A program made the translations under genes and the position numbers. DNA of 64,000 nt from Shimia sp. R9_2 (GTDB lineage Bacteria; Pseudomonadota; Alphaproteobacteria; Rhodobacterales; Rhodobacteraceae): positions 248,001 through 312,000 of the forward strand of contig NZ_JAGHRO010000004.1 in assembly GCF_017743735.1 (NCBI RefSeq). Direction: 5' to 3'. Shown in pieces: positions 53,295 to 62,635 of this stretch (the first letter of the stretch is position 1; each line of letters starts with the position of its first letter). Under the pieces are notes generated by a model. The model had not been told where the DNA came from. It searched no databases and saw only the letters and a program-made list of their open reading frames with translations.

Positions 53295-54047
53295 ATGTCA
53301 CTGCAAGGAAAACACGCATTGGTCACCGGCGGCGGCACGGGCATCGGGCTCGCCATCGCCAAAGCTCTCACCGCCGAGGGCGCGCAGGTCACCATCACCG
53401 GGCGCCGTCTCAATGTGCTTGAGGAGGCCGCCACCGAGGGTTTGCACCCGCTTGCCATGGATGTGGCAGAAGAATCCTCCGTGGTCGAAGGGGTTGCCGC
53501 TGCTGTTGCCGCACGCGGGCCGATCCAGATCTGTGTGGCCAACGCAGGCATCGCCGAGGGCCGCGCGCTGCACAAAACCGATATGGAATTTTGGCGCAAG
53601 ATGATGTCCATCAACATTGATGGCGTCTTTCTCACCATCCGCGAGAGCCTCAAATCCATGAACCAGACCGACTGGGGCCGGGTCATGGTGATTTCCTCCA
53701 TCGCGGGCCTGCGCGGCCTGAAAGGTGCGCCGGCTTATTCCACCACCAAACATGCGGTGAACGGGATGATCAAATCCTTGGCAGCGGACTATGCGACCAA
53801 GCCGATCACCTTCAATTCGATCTGCCCGGCCTATGTGGAAACCGCCATCATCGACCAGAACATCGAAAGCATCATGGCGCGCACCGGCTGCACCGAGGAA
53901 GAAGCCCGTCACATGATGGTCGGCGTCAATCCACATGGCCGCCTGATCACCCCAGAGGAGGTCGCACACTCCGCGCTCTACCTCTGCTCCGATTTCGCGG
54001 ATTCGATCCGCGGTCAGATGATCCAGGTCTCCGGCGGCGAAGTCTGA
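53295..54047 (+). CDS. Short-chain dehydrogenase/reductase
   Basis: The 250-residue classical SDR has the cofactor loop VTGGGTGIGLAIAKAL, NAGIAEG, the active-site SSIAGLRG serine and Tyr148/Lys152 in AYSTTKHAVNG, and a Pro-rich CPAYVETAII after it. The Arg-rich TGRRLN at the end of beta-2 favours NADP. It resembles 3-ketoacyl-ACP reductases and 3-hydroxybutyrate dehydrogenases; no neighbour picks one. GGAGG lies ten bases upstream of the ATG. Confidence 0.92.
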   Translation: MSLQGKHALVTGGGTGIGLAIAKALTAEGAQVTITGRRLNVLEEAATEGLHPLAMDVAEESSVVEGVAAAVAARGPIQICVANAGIAEGRALHKTDMEFWRKMMSINIDGVFLTIRESLKSMNQTDWGRVMVISSIAGLRGLKGAPAYSTTKHAVNGMIKSLAADYATKPITFNSICPAYVETAIIDQNIESIMARTGCTEEEARHMMVGVNPHGRLITPEEVAHSALYLCSDFADSIRGQMIQVSGGEV

Positions 54048-54104
54048 CAAACAAAGGGCGCGCCCATCGCCGGGCCCGCCCTCCTCAATAAGGTTCAGCG
54101 CGGA

Positions 54105-55601
54105 TCAGCCCGCTTCAAGCGCGCTGGCGCAGCGCACACAGTTGCGCCCGTCTTTCTTGGCCTGATAGAGCGCGCGATCTGCGGCGTTGATAATGTCCTG
54201 CAACAGCGGCCCATGGTTGCTAAAGCTGGCAACCCCAATCGAAATCGTCACCGGCGGCAGCTCCCCTGCCCCGTAGCGCACCGTTGTTTCCTCGACAGCG
54301 CGGCGCAATTCATCTGCCACTCCGTAGGCTTCTTCGGCTGCCACATTGGGCAACAGCACCGAAAACTCCTCGCCGCCAAAACGACACGGCGTCGCCCCTT
54401 CCGAGAACATCTCATGCATTTTGTCGGCAATGGCGCGCAGCACCATATCACCGGCATCATGGCCGTGGTTATCGTTGAAGGATTTGAATTTATCCGCATC
54501 AAAAGACAACAGCGAGAAATCCGTGCGTTTGCGCGCCGCCATACTGGCCTCGGTGCGCATCGCCTCAAGGAAATAGCGCCGGTTGTACAGTCGGGTCAGC
54601 GAATCCCGCGTACTCTGGTCATGCAGCTCATCGCGCAGTTTCACATTGGCAATCGCAAGGCTGATGTGCTCCCCGCACTGCAGGGCAAATTCATAGCCCT
54701 GCTTGACCTCAGCCTCTGACGCCCCTTCGGGATAGACCACATGCATCAGCCCCACGGTGTCGCCATGGGCCACAATCGGCACACAAAGGGAGTTGTCGAC
54801 TTTGCTGTCTCTGGGATGATCACTCACATGGCTGCACTGCAGCCCAAGGCCCGCCGCATCATAGCGATAGCCGCGTCCGCGACGCAGAGCCCAGCAGCTG
54901 TCTGGCGCAATATGCTCATGCACCTCGCCACCGCCCCACACACAGGCCCCGTCAAGAACGTCCCGCGAGTTGGAATAAAGATAAAGCTCCCCGGCCGTGT
55001 CCGGCAGCAGCTTGGTCATAAACTGAGTGACCACCTCAAACAGCTCAGAAAGCGACTTGCAGCTCTGCAACCACTCATCCAGATCCCCAAGAAGCTTGGC
55101 CTCCTCGCGCCAGGCCTGCTCCTTGGCAAGCATCTTCAGCGCCTTGGTCTCCGCTCTCTCCGCCGTCTTTTTGGCCTCAACCAGATCGGCGGCATCTTTG
55201 CGAAACTGGGTCACATCCGTGAATGTCACCACATAACCGCCCCCCGAAATCGGCCGCGCAAAGGAGGAAATGACCTTGCCCGACGGCAGGCTGCGATCAA
55301 AGCTGAAGGGCTGGCCGGACTTAAACTTTGCCTGCGCCTCTTCTTTGCTCTCCGCCGTAATCACCTGCAACCTGACCGCTGTCTCCAGAAAGGCCTCGCG
55401 CTTCATCCCGATATGCAGATCCGTCGGGTTCAGCTCCAGAATCACAAAGATCCTCTCATTGAACATCAAGCAGTTTTCGTCGCTGTCCCAGACAACGATT
55501 CCCTGCTCCATCTTGTTGAGGATCTCCAGCATCTGCTCGCGCCGGATCACATCTGTATTTACTGATCTTTCGGCCATGAGTGGCGCGCGTTGTTCAAGCA
55601 T
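54105..55601 (-). CDS. PAS-GAF-GGDEF diguanylate cyclase
   Basis: The 498-residue protein has a PAS domain (about 20-130, NKMEQGIVVWDSDENCLMFN), a helical linker, a GAF domain (about 170-310, WLQSCKSLSELFEVVTQFM) and a GGDEF domain (about 325-495) with the catalytic GGEEF at residues 409-413. It should make cyclic di-GMP from two GTP in the cytoplasm. The usual inhibitory RxxD motif upstream of GGEEF is replaced (SEGA), so product inhibition is probably lost. No EAL domain or membrane helix is present. AAGGA lies seven bases before the ATG. Confidence 0.93.
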   Translation of the reverse strand: MLEQRAPLMAERSVNTDVIRREQMLEILNKMEQGIVVWDSDENCLMFNERIFVILELNPTDLHIGMKREAFLETAVRLQVITAESKEEAQAKFKSGQPFSFDRSLPSGKVISSFARPISGGGYVVTFTDVTQFRKDAADLVEAKKTAERAETKALKMLAKEQAWREEAKLLGDLDEWLQSCKSLSELFEVVTQFMTKLLPDTAGELYLYSNSRDVLDGACVWGGGEVHEHIAPDSCWALRRGRGYRYDAAGLGLQCSHVSDHPRDSKVDNSLCVPIVAHGDTVGLMHVVYPEGASEAEVKQGYEFALQCGEHISLAIANVKLRDELHDQSTRDSLTRLYNRRYFLEAMRTEASMAARKRTDFSLLSFDADKFKSFNDNHGHDAGDMVLRAIADKMHEMFSEGATPCRFGGEEFSVLLPNVAAEEAYGVADELRRAVEETTVRYGAGELPPVTISIGVASFSNHGPLLQDIINAADRALYQAKKDGRNCVRCASALEAG

Positions 55602-55777
55602 GGCCCGGTCCTTGCTGGTCTTTTAAAGTCAGACCAACACTAGGCATTAAATTCTTGAAACCGCGCTAAATTCAGCGCTCTAAATTTCTGAAAATTGTAT
55701 TAATGGCGGGCCGCAGCTGCACCACCAGCCGGTCGAAATGACGTCTCGATGTCGGCACGTTAAGGTTTTTACACCCC

Positions 55778-55868
55778 GAATTTCGCACCTACGCAATACC
55801 ACCGTGATACAGACGCGATACCGACGTTCAAAACAGCCGGAATCTGGCGTTAACCTTTGCGCAAAATC
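55778..55868. repeat. Intergenic repeat, copy B
   Basis: Second copy of the structured repeat at 706-799, with the same order of blocks (CCTACGCAATACC, then GACGCGATACCGACGT, then GCGTTAACCTTT and CGCAAAA). The first half of the tandem 11-base unit has diverged and the last third differs by small gaps. It overlaps the last codon of the C26 peptidase gene, as copy A nearly does ispG. Confidence 0.65.
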
Positions 55869-56646
55869 AAGCGGATTTCAGGACCGGCCGCGCTTCTTTC
55901 TTGGCTGCCCAGGCACGCACGGCCTCACCAAAGGCCTCAAACAACGGGCGGCTCACAGGGTCAACACCCGCCTCCCATTCCGGATGCCATTGCACAGACA
56001 TGGTGAACCCCGGCGCGCCATCAATATAGATCGCCTCCGGTGTGCCATCAGGGGCGTAACCATCTATGATCACACGGTTTCCGGCGCGTTTGATGCCCTG
56101 ACCATGCAGCGTGTTGGTCATCACTTCCCGCGCGCCCATCAGCTTATGAAACGGCCCATCCTCGCTGAAGGTCACAATATGGCGCAGGGCAAACTTCTCT
56201 TCCAGCGTCCCATCCGGAGGCATCCGGTGGTTGTCTCGCCCGGGAAGATCGCGAATTTCGGGGTAAAGACTGCCACCCATGGCAACATTAACCTCCTGAA
56301 ATCCCCGGCAAATTCCAAAAAACGGTTGCCCGCTTTCCACGCAAGCCCGCACCAATGGCAGCACAATCGAATCCCGCGCCCGGTCAAACGCACCATGCGC
56401 CTCCGTGGCCGCTTCGCCATATTCTTCTGGGTGAACATTGGGCCTGCCGCCGGTCAGCAGAAACCCATCACATGTGGCCAGCAACTCCTCCACCGAGAGG
56501 TAGCGCGGGTCCGCTGGGATAAGCAGTGGCATGCAGCCCGAAACCATTGAAACCGCTTCGGAATTCATGGATCCGCCAGCATGTGCCGGATACTCGTCAT
56601 TGATAAGGTGGTGGTTTCCGATAATCCCGACGACAGGACGCGTCAT
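55867..56646 (-). CDS. Gamma-glutamyl-gamma-aminobutyrate hydrolase-like protein (peptidase C26)
   Basis: The 259-residue class I glutamine-amidotransferase-like protein has the nucleophile elbow FGICRGFQEVN with Cys113, preceded by GFLLTGGRPNVHP, and the catalytic His in VQWHPEWE. PuuD-like enzymes hydrolyse gamma-glutamyl-GABA in putrescine breakdown; other relatives act on gamma-glutamyl peptides. No puu genes are adjacent. It is followed on the minus strand by a repeat copy. Confidence 0.9.
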   Translation of the reverse strand: MTRPVVGIIGNHHLINDEYPAHAGGSMNSEAVSMVSGCMPLLIPADPRYLSVEELLATCDGFLLTGGRPNVHPEEYGEAATEAHGAFDRARDSIVLPLVRACVESGQPFFGICRGFQEVNVAMGGSLYPEIRDLPGRDNHRMPPDGTLEEKFALRHIVTFSEDGPFHKLMGAREVMTNTLHGQGIKRAGNRVIIDGYAPDGTPEAIYIDGAPGFTMSVQWHPEWEAGVDPVSRPLFEAFGEAVRAWAAKKEARPVLKSA

Positions 56647-56711
56647 GTAGGCCTCTTTGTCTTGCTGCGCAGCTCAACATAGGCGCTGCGCAGCTCAAGA
56701 GAAAGCCCCGA

Positions 56712-57137
56712 TCAGATTTCGCCGGTCAAACCAACCGCATCGATGCCTGCCATTGCAGCAATTGCATCATTATCAGACGTGTCACCGGTCACGCCCACAG
56801 CGCCGATCACAGCACCTTTTTTGTCACGCAGCAGAACGCCACCCGGCACAGGCACAACCTGACCGCCATAAACGCCGTTTACCGCCGCCATGAAATAAGC
56901 CTGCTGCTCGGCACGTGCCATCTGTGCGGTGCCCGCCATGCCCAGCATCACAGCGCCGTAAGCTTTGCCGTGCGCGATGGCAAAGCGCCCGGGCGCGGCA
57001 CCATCTTCGCGTTCAAACGCCTGCACGTGGCCACCTGCGTCCAGAACCACAACGGACAGTGGCTTGAGTTCCATTTCACGGCCTTTTTCCAACGCCTTAC
57101 GGATGATTGTACGCGCGCGGCGCAGAGAGATTGTCAT
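56712..57137 (-). CDS. GlcG/HbpS-type heme-binding protein (DUF336)
   Basis: The 141-residue protein belongs to the GlcG/HbpS (DUF336) family: LRRARTIIRKALEKGREMELKP, VVVLDAGGHVQAFERED, FMAAVNGVYGGQVVPVPGG and a C-terminal IGAVGVTGDTSDNDAIAA block. Relatives bind heme or act as small-molecule proteins; GlcG proteins often sit with glycolate genes and glcB. It begins 51 bases after the malate synthase G stop codon on the same strand, so the two probably share a transcript. The glcDEF genes are not in this window. Confidence 0.9.
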   Translation of the reverse strand: MTISLRRARTIIRKALEKGREMELKPLSVVVLDAGGHVQAFEREDGAAPGRFAIAHGKAYGAVMLGMAGTAQMARAEQQAYFMAAVNGVYGGQVVPVPGGVLLRDKKGAVIGAVGVTGDTSDNDAIAAMAGIDAVGLTGEI

Positions 57138-57188
57138 GGTGTTTCCTTCCCATAAAGAAAGGTCAGGGCATGGCCCTGACCTTGAATT

Positions 57189-59321
57189 TTATGCTTGTGC
57201 CTTAAGTTCCAGGCGCCGCGCATGCAGCACCGGCTCAGTGTAACCCGATGGCTGCACACGTCCTTTGAAGACCAGATCACATGCTGCCTGGAATGCCACG
57301 CCGTCAAAGCCCGGCGCCATCGCCACGTAAAGCGGATCATTGGCGTTCTGCGCATCAACAACGGCCGCCATTTTCTGCATAGCTTCCATCACCTGCTCCT
57401 GAGACACGATGCCCTGGTGCAGCCAGTTTGCCAGACCCTGGCTGGAGATACGGCAGGTTGCGCGGTCTTCCATCAGGCCAACATTGTTGATGTCCGGAAC
57501 CTTGGAGCAGCCGATGCCCTGATCCACCCAGCGCACAACGTAGCCCAGGATGCCCTGTGCGTTGTTTTCGACTTCCGCCGCGATCTCTTCTTCAGAGAGG
57601 TTTTGCCCGTCCATCACAGGAATGGTCAGCAGGTCATCCAGCGTGCCGCGTGCGCCACCGGCTTTCAGCTCGTCCTGACGTGCCAGCACGTCAACTTCGT
57701 GGTAGTGCGTGGCGTGCAGCGTGGCTGCGGTTGGCGATGGCACCCAAGCGCAGTTCGCGCCGGATTTCGGATGGCCGATCTTCTGTTCCAGCATCGCGCC
57801 CATCAGATCCGGCATGGCCCACATGCCTTTACCAATTTGCGCCTTGCCCTGCAGACCGCAGGCCAGACCGATATCCACATTGCGATCCTCATAAGACAGG
57901 ATCCAAGGGGTGGTCTTCATCTCGCCTTTGCGCAGGAAAGCGCCTGCTTCCATCGAGCTGTGGATTTCATCGCCCGTCCGGTCAAGGAAGCCGGTGTTGA
58001 TGAAGGCCACACGGGACTTCGCCGCGCGGATACATTCTTTGAGGTTGGCCGAGGTGCGGCGCTCCTCATCCATGATGCCCATTTTCACCGTGTGGCGCGG
58101 CAGGCCAAGCACATCTTCGACCTTCGCAAAGATACGGTCAGAGAAGGCAACCTCTTCGGGGCCGTGCATCTTTGGCTTCACGATGTAAACCGAGCCATGC
58201 ACCGAGTTGCCGCCCTCTTGCTTCAGGTCGTGCATCGCGATCAGCACTGTGACCAAAGCGTCCATCAGGCCTTCGCCAATCTCGTTGCCGTCGCGATCCA
58301 GAATGGCAGGGTTGGTCATGAGATGGCCAACGTTGCGCACCAGCATCAGCGAGCGGCCTTTCAGAACGCTTTCCGCACCGTTCGCTGCGGTAAAGGTCAC
58401 GTCACCATTCAGCACGCGCGTGAAGGTTTTGCCGCCTTTGGCAACCTCTTCTGCGAGGTCACGTTTCATCAGGCCAAGCCAGTTGCCATAGGCGACAACC
58501 TTGTCTTCCGCATCCACACAGGCCACGGAATCTTCGCAGTCCATGATGGTGGAAAGTGCGCTTTCCAGCGTGATGTCGTTGATGTTGGCCGCGTCGGTTG
58601 CACCAATATTGCCGGTCGGATCGATCTCGACAATGACGTGAAGGCCGTTGTTTTTCAGCAGGATACGCGACGGAGCTGAGGCATCGCCCACGTGACCGGC
58701 AAATGCGCCAGCGTCTTTCAGTGCAGGCTGCAGGGCACCTTCGACAACGCTCAATGCAGAGACATCGCTCCAGGAGCCTTCGGCCAGCGGCACAGAGCGA
58801 TCCAGGAAGTCCCGGCCCCAGGCGATCACACGCGCACCGCGTTCCACATCATAGCCGCCACCGGCAGGCAGATCGCCCATCGCATCGGTGCCATAAAGTG
58901 CATCATAAAGGCTGCCCCAACGCGCGTTCGCCGCGTTCAGCGCAAAGCGTGCATTGGTGATCGGCACCACCAGCTGCGGGCCGGGAATCGCCGCGATCTC
59001 AGGATCGACATTGCCTGTCTCAACCGCGAAATCCGCGCCTTCCGGCACCAGATAACCGATCTCGGTCAGAAACGCTTTATAGGCCTCGGCATCATGCGCT
59101 TGGCCTTTGTGAGCCAGATGCCAGCCATCCAGTTTCTGTTGAATTTCTTCGCGCTTTTGCAGCAGCGCGCGGTTCTCAGGACCAAAATCATGCGCAAGCG
59201 CACTCAGCCCTTCCCAAAAGGTATCCTCCGCAACATCCGTTCCCGGCAACGCTTGATTTACAATGAAATCATAGAGTTCCTGCGCAATTTGCAGCCCGTG
59301 TTTCTCCACCCGATCGGTCAT
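57189..59321 (-). CDS. glcB: Malate synthase G
   Basis: Malate synthase G condenses glyoxylate and acetyl-CoA to malate. The 710-residue monomer matches Glc[77 protein letters not shown] (catalytic arginine), [70 protein letters not shown]. It serves glycolate or glyoxylate use; icl is not here. glcG follows; the divergent pepN gene shares the 208-base promoter region. Confidence 0.98.
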   Translation of the reverse strand: MTDRVEKHGLQIAQELYDFIVNQALPGTDVAEDTFWEGLSALAHDFGPENRALLQKREEIQQKLDGWHLAHKGQAHDAEAYKAFLTEIGYLVPEGADFAVETGNVDPEIAAIPGPQLVVPITNARFALNAANARWGSLYDALYGTDAMGDLPAGGGYDVERGARVIAWGRDFLDRSVPLAEGSWSDVSALSVVEGALQPALKDAGAFAGHVGDASAPSRILLKNNGLHVIVEIDPTGNIGATDAANINDITLESALSTIMDCEDSVACVDAEDKVVAYGNWLGLMKRDLAEEVAKGGKTFTRVLNGDVTFTAANGAESVLKGRSLMLVRNVGHLMTNPAILDRDGNEIGEGLMDALVTVLIAMHDLKQEGGNSVHGSVYIVKPKMHGPEEVAFSDRIFAKVEDVLGLPRHTVKMGIMDEERRTSANLKECIRAAKSRVAFINTGFLDRTGDEIHSSMEAGAFLRKGEMKTTPWILSYEDRNVDIGLACGLQGKAQIGKGMWAMPDLMGAMLEQKIGHPKSGANCAWVPSPTAATLHATHYHEVDVLARQDELKAGGARGTLDDLLTIPVMDGQNLSEEEIAAEVENNAQGILGYVVRWVDQGIGCSKVPDINNVGLMEDRATCRISSQGLANWLHQGIVSQEQVMEAMQKMAAVVDAQNANDPLYVAMAPGFDGVAFQAACDLVFKGRVQPSGYTEPVLHARRLELKAQA

Positions 59322-59529
59322 CGCGGCTCTCCATTTGGCTTGTGATGAACTTCAATTAGTGCATGGGTTTCCGATAGGCAACAAAATTGGTTATCTTTTT
59401 TTACCAAAGATATTTTCAGGCAAAACCGAACAGTCGCCCCTGTCTTCGTAAGTAAATCCAATACACTCTGCCCTTGCAGGCAGCCACGGATGGATTACAC
59501 CAAGAGGCAATCAATGGATGGAGAGCCCT

Positions 59530-62091
59530 ATGAAAGACGCCGCGCCGCAAACGATCTACCTGAAAGACTACACGCCTTTTGGCTTCATCGTGGACAGCGT
59601 CGCGCTCACGTTCCGCCTGCACCCAACGGCGACACGTGTGCTTTCCACAATCCGGTTCCGTCCAAATCCGGATGCAACAGACAACCGTTTTTTCCTTCAT
59701 GGCGAACAGCTTACGCTGATTTCTGCCAAAGTTGACGGCACCGTTGTGACAACACGCCCTGTCGCGGGGGGCATTGAGGCAGACGTGCCAAATGCACCCT
59801 TCACATGGGAAGCCGAGGTCGAGATCAACCCACAGGCCAACACCGCACTGGAGGGGCTTTATATGTCAAACGGCATGTATTGCACGCAATGTGAGGCCGA
59901 GGGTTTCCGCAAGATCACCTATTACCCCGACCGCCCCGATGTGATGTCCACCTTTGATGTGCGGATCGAGGCTGACGGCGACAATACACCGGTCATGCTC
60001 TCCAACGGCAATGGCGCAGAAAGCGGCGCAGGTTTTGCAAATTGGACAGACCCTTGGCCCAAACCCGCCTATCTCTTTGCCTTGGTCGCCGGCGATCTGA
60101 TCGCGCATGAAGACAGCTTCACCACCATGTCCGGCAAACCGGTCAAGCTGGCCATCTGGGTCCGTCCGGGTGACGAGCACAAATGTGCCTTCGGCATGGA
60201 AGCACTCAAAAAATCCATGACCTGGGACGAAGAGGTCTATGGCCGCGAATATGACCTTGATGAGTTCAACATCGTCGCGGTGGATGATTTCAATATGGGG
60301 GCGATGGAGAATAAGGGGCTGAATATCTTCAACAGTTCCTGCGTGCTCGCCTCCCCGGAAACCGCTACCGACGGCAACTTTGAGCGCATCGAGGCGATCA
60401 TCGCCCATGAGTATTTCCACAATTGGACAGGCAACCGCATCACCTGTCGCGACTGGTTTCAGCTCTGTCTCAAAGAAGGCCTCACCGTTTTCCGCGACGC
60501 CCAGTTCACCGCAGACATGCGCTCTGAGCCGGTCAAACGGATCGACGACGTCATCGCCCTGCGTGCGCGCCAGTTCCCGGAAGATCAGGGCCCGCTCTCC
60601 CACCCTGTGCGGCCGGAAAGCTTTCAGGAAATCAACAACTTCTACACAGCGACCGTCTATGAAAAAGGCGCCGAAGTCATCGGCATGCTCAAAACACTGG
60701 TTGGGGATGAGGCCTACGGCAAGGCGCTCGACCTTTATTTTGACCGCCACGATGGTCAGGCCTGCACCATTGAGGACTGGATACAGGTGTTTGAAGACAG
60801 CACGGGCCGTGATCTGAGCCAATTCAAACTCTGGTATTCCCAATCCGGCACGCCAGAGGTGACCGTGCGCGAAGACTATGAGGGCGACACCTTCACGCTG
60901 CACCTCAGCCAGAAAAGCGCGCCCACACCCGGGCAGGATCAAAAGGCACCACAGGTTATCCCGGTGGCAGTTGGCCTTCTGAATGATAACGGCGACGAAG
61001 TGCTGCCCACGCAGGTGCTTGAACTGACGGAAAAAGAGCAAAGCTTCACCTTCCCCGGCCACGCCACCCGCCCGATCCCCTCCGTTCTGCGTGGTTTTTC
61101 GGCGCCGGTCACGCTGACCCATGACATCGACAATGACCGCCGCGCGTTCCTGCTGGCCCATGACACAGACGCCTTCAACCGTTGGGAAGCCGGTCGCGAT
61201 CTGGCGCGTGACAGCCTGCTGAAAGCGATCCTGCAGGGCGACGCGCCCAGCGCGGCCTACCTTGACGGCCTCAAAGCGCTTCTTCGTGATGACAGCCTTG
61301 ATCCGGCCTACCGCGCACTGATGCTGGGCCAGCCGTCCCAATCCGAACTCGCCGCAACCCTGCACAAGATGGGCGAAACACCCGATCCTGCGGCCATCCA
61401 CGCCGCCAGCGAAGCCCTGCGCGAAGCCAAAGCACAGAGTTTCGCAGATCTGCTGCCCGCGCTTTATGCTGCCAATCAGGTAGAAGGCCCCTATCGCCCG
61501 GATGCTGGCCCGGCCGGTCAACGCAGCCTTGCCAATGCTGCACTCTCGCTGCTGACACGTCTGGACGGTGGCGAAACAGCCGCCAAGCAATATGATGCAG
61601 CGGACAATATGACTCTGCAACTTTCCGCGCTTGGCGCACTGCTTGATGCTGGTAAAGGCGAGGACGCGCTCAGCGCATTTTATGATCAGTGGCAATACGA
61701 TCGCCTTGTGATCGACAAATGGTTCTCCATGCAGATCATGCAGACCAAGCCTGAAAATGTCGCCACAACCGCTCAAGCGCTCACCCAACACGCGGATTTT
61801 GATTGGAAAAACCCGAACCGCTTCCGCGCAGTGATGGGCGTTTTGGCCATGCACCACGCGGGTTTCCACTTTGAGGATGGCGCAGGCTACACCCTGCTGG
61901 CGGATTGGCTGATCAAGCTTGATCCGGTGAACCCGCAAACCACCGCCCGCATGTGCAGCGCTTTCCAGACATGGAAGCGCTATGATGAAACACGCCAGGG
62001 CAAAATCCGCACCGAACTTGAGCGCATCGCAGGTCAAGACGGCCTCAGCCGGGACACCACCGAAATGGTGACCCGCATCCTAAACGCATGA
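59530..62091 (+). CDS. pepN: Aminopeptidase N
   Basis: PepN (M1 family) removes N-terminal residues from peptides. The 853-residue zinc enzyme has GAMEN at 257-261, the HEYFHNW zinc site (His293, Glu294, His297) and a downstream Glu ligand, then the C-terminal DUF3458-type domains. The N terminus (YLKDYTPFGFIVDSVALTF) fits the proteobacterial PepN type. The ATG at 59530 is just after GGAGAG; the ATG at 59518 is worse placed. The stop codon overlaps the start of the next gene (ATGA). Confidence 0.97.
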   Translation: MKDAAPQTIYLKDYTPFGFIVDSVALTFRLHPTATRVLSTIRFRPNPDATDNRFFLHGEQLTLISAKVDGTVVTTRPVAGGIEADVPNAPFTWEAEVEINPQANTALEGLYMSNGMYCTQCEAEGFRKITYYPDRPDVMSTFDVRIEADGDNTPVMLSNGNGAESGAGFANWTDPWPKPAYLFALVAGDLIAHEDSFTTMSGKPVKLAIWVRPGDEHKCAFGMEALKKSMTWDEEVYGREYDLDEFNIVAVDDFNMGAMENKGLNIFNSSCVLASPETATDGNFERIEAIIAHEYFHNWTGNRITCRDWFQLCLKEGLTVFRDAQFTADMRSEPVKRIDDVIALRARQFPEDQGPLSHPVRPESFQEINNFYTATVYEKGAEVIGMLKTLVGDEAYGKALDLYFDRHDGQACTIEDWIQVFEDSTGRDLSQFKLWYSQSGTPEVTVREDYEGDTFTLHLSQKSAPTPGQDQKAPQVIPVAVGLLNDNGDEVLPTQVLELTEKEQSFTFPGHATRPIPSVLRGFSAPVTLTHDIDNDRRAFLLAHDTDAFNRWEAGRDLARDSLLKAILQGDAPSAAYLDGLKALLRDDSLDPAYRALMLGQPSQSELAATLHKMGETPDPAAIHAASEALREAKAQSFADLLPALYAANQVEGPYRPDAGPAGQRSLANAALSLLTRLDGGETAAKQYDAADNMTLQLSALGALLDAGKGEDALSAFYDQWQYDRLVIDKWFSMQIMQTKPENVATTAQALTQHADFDWKNPNRFRAVMGVLAMHHAGFHFEDGAGYTLLADWLIKLDPVNPQTTARMCSAFQTWKRYDETRQGKIRTELERIAGQDGLSRDTTEMVTRILNA

Positions 62092-62522
62092 CAGCAGAGC
62101 CGATCCTCACGCACAGAGCGCAGGGCCGCAACGCGCGCAGCATCACCGTCTTGATTTTGGCGGTGATGGCGCTTGGCGGCATGCTGCTGACAGGCGCCTA
62201 TTGGGCCATCGTCGCCTTCTTGTCGCTCTTTGCGCTCCCCACTCTGGTGGATGTGCTCTTTAATCCGGTCGCAAATTTTGCCCTCTCTGAGGCCGGGGTG
62301 CGCTGGAAAAACGCCACTCAGGAGGCGGAAATAGAGCTGGGGCAGATCAAATCCATCCAGATCGCGACCCGCCTGAACGTGGCTTTTCGCATGACATTTG
62401 TCATGCAGGATGGCGCTAAGGTGCGGATACCACAGGATGTTTTACCACCCAGAGCAGATCTGGAGGCGGCATTGCAAACACTTGGCGTTGCGGTCGAACA
62501 TGACCGCTTGCGGCTGATCTAG
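62088..62522 (+). CDS. Small membrane protein with PH-like domain, coupled to pepN
   Basis: The 144-residue protein overlaps pepN by four bases. It has a short basic start, one or two membrane helices (about 18-62) and a beta-rich cytoplasmic part (LSEAGVRWKNATQEAEIELGQIKSIQI, VMQDGAKVRIPQDVL) similar in order to the gene at 48689. No family is known to me. Coupling to pepN suggests co-expression only. Confidence 0.75.
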   Translation: MTAEPILTHRAQGRNARSITVLILAVMALGGMLLTGAYWAIVAFLSLFALPTLVDVLFNPVANFALSEAGVRWKNATQEAEIELGQIKSIQIATRLNVAFRMTFVMQDGAKVRIPQDVLPPRADLEAALQTLGVAVEHDRLRLI

Positions 62523-62635
62523 CCGCAAACCTTGCTTGAAAATCGACGCCGACTTGACGGCATGATTTCAAGTTGATGCCCTTTTTTAGCCTGAAAGCGA
62601 AATCATAGTGGGCTCTGTTAGATCACGGAGCCACA

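Noticed and set aside
59866..62037. Minus-strand open frame of 723 codons opposite pepN
   Set aside because: Same reason: complete pepN on the plus strand and no family match for the antisense frame.
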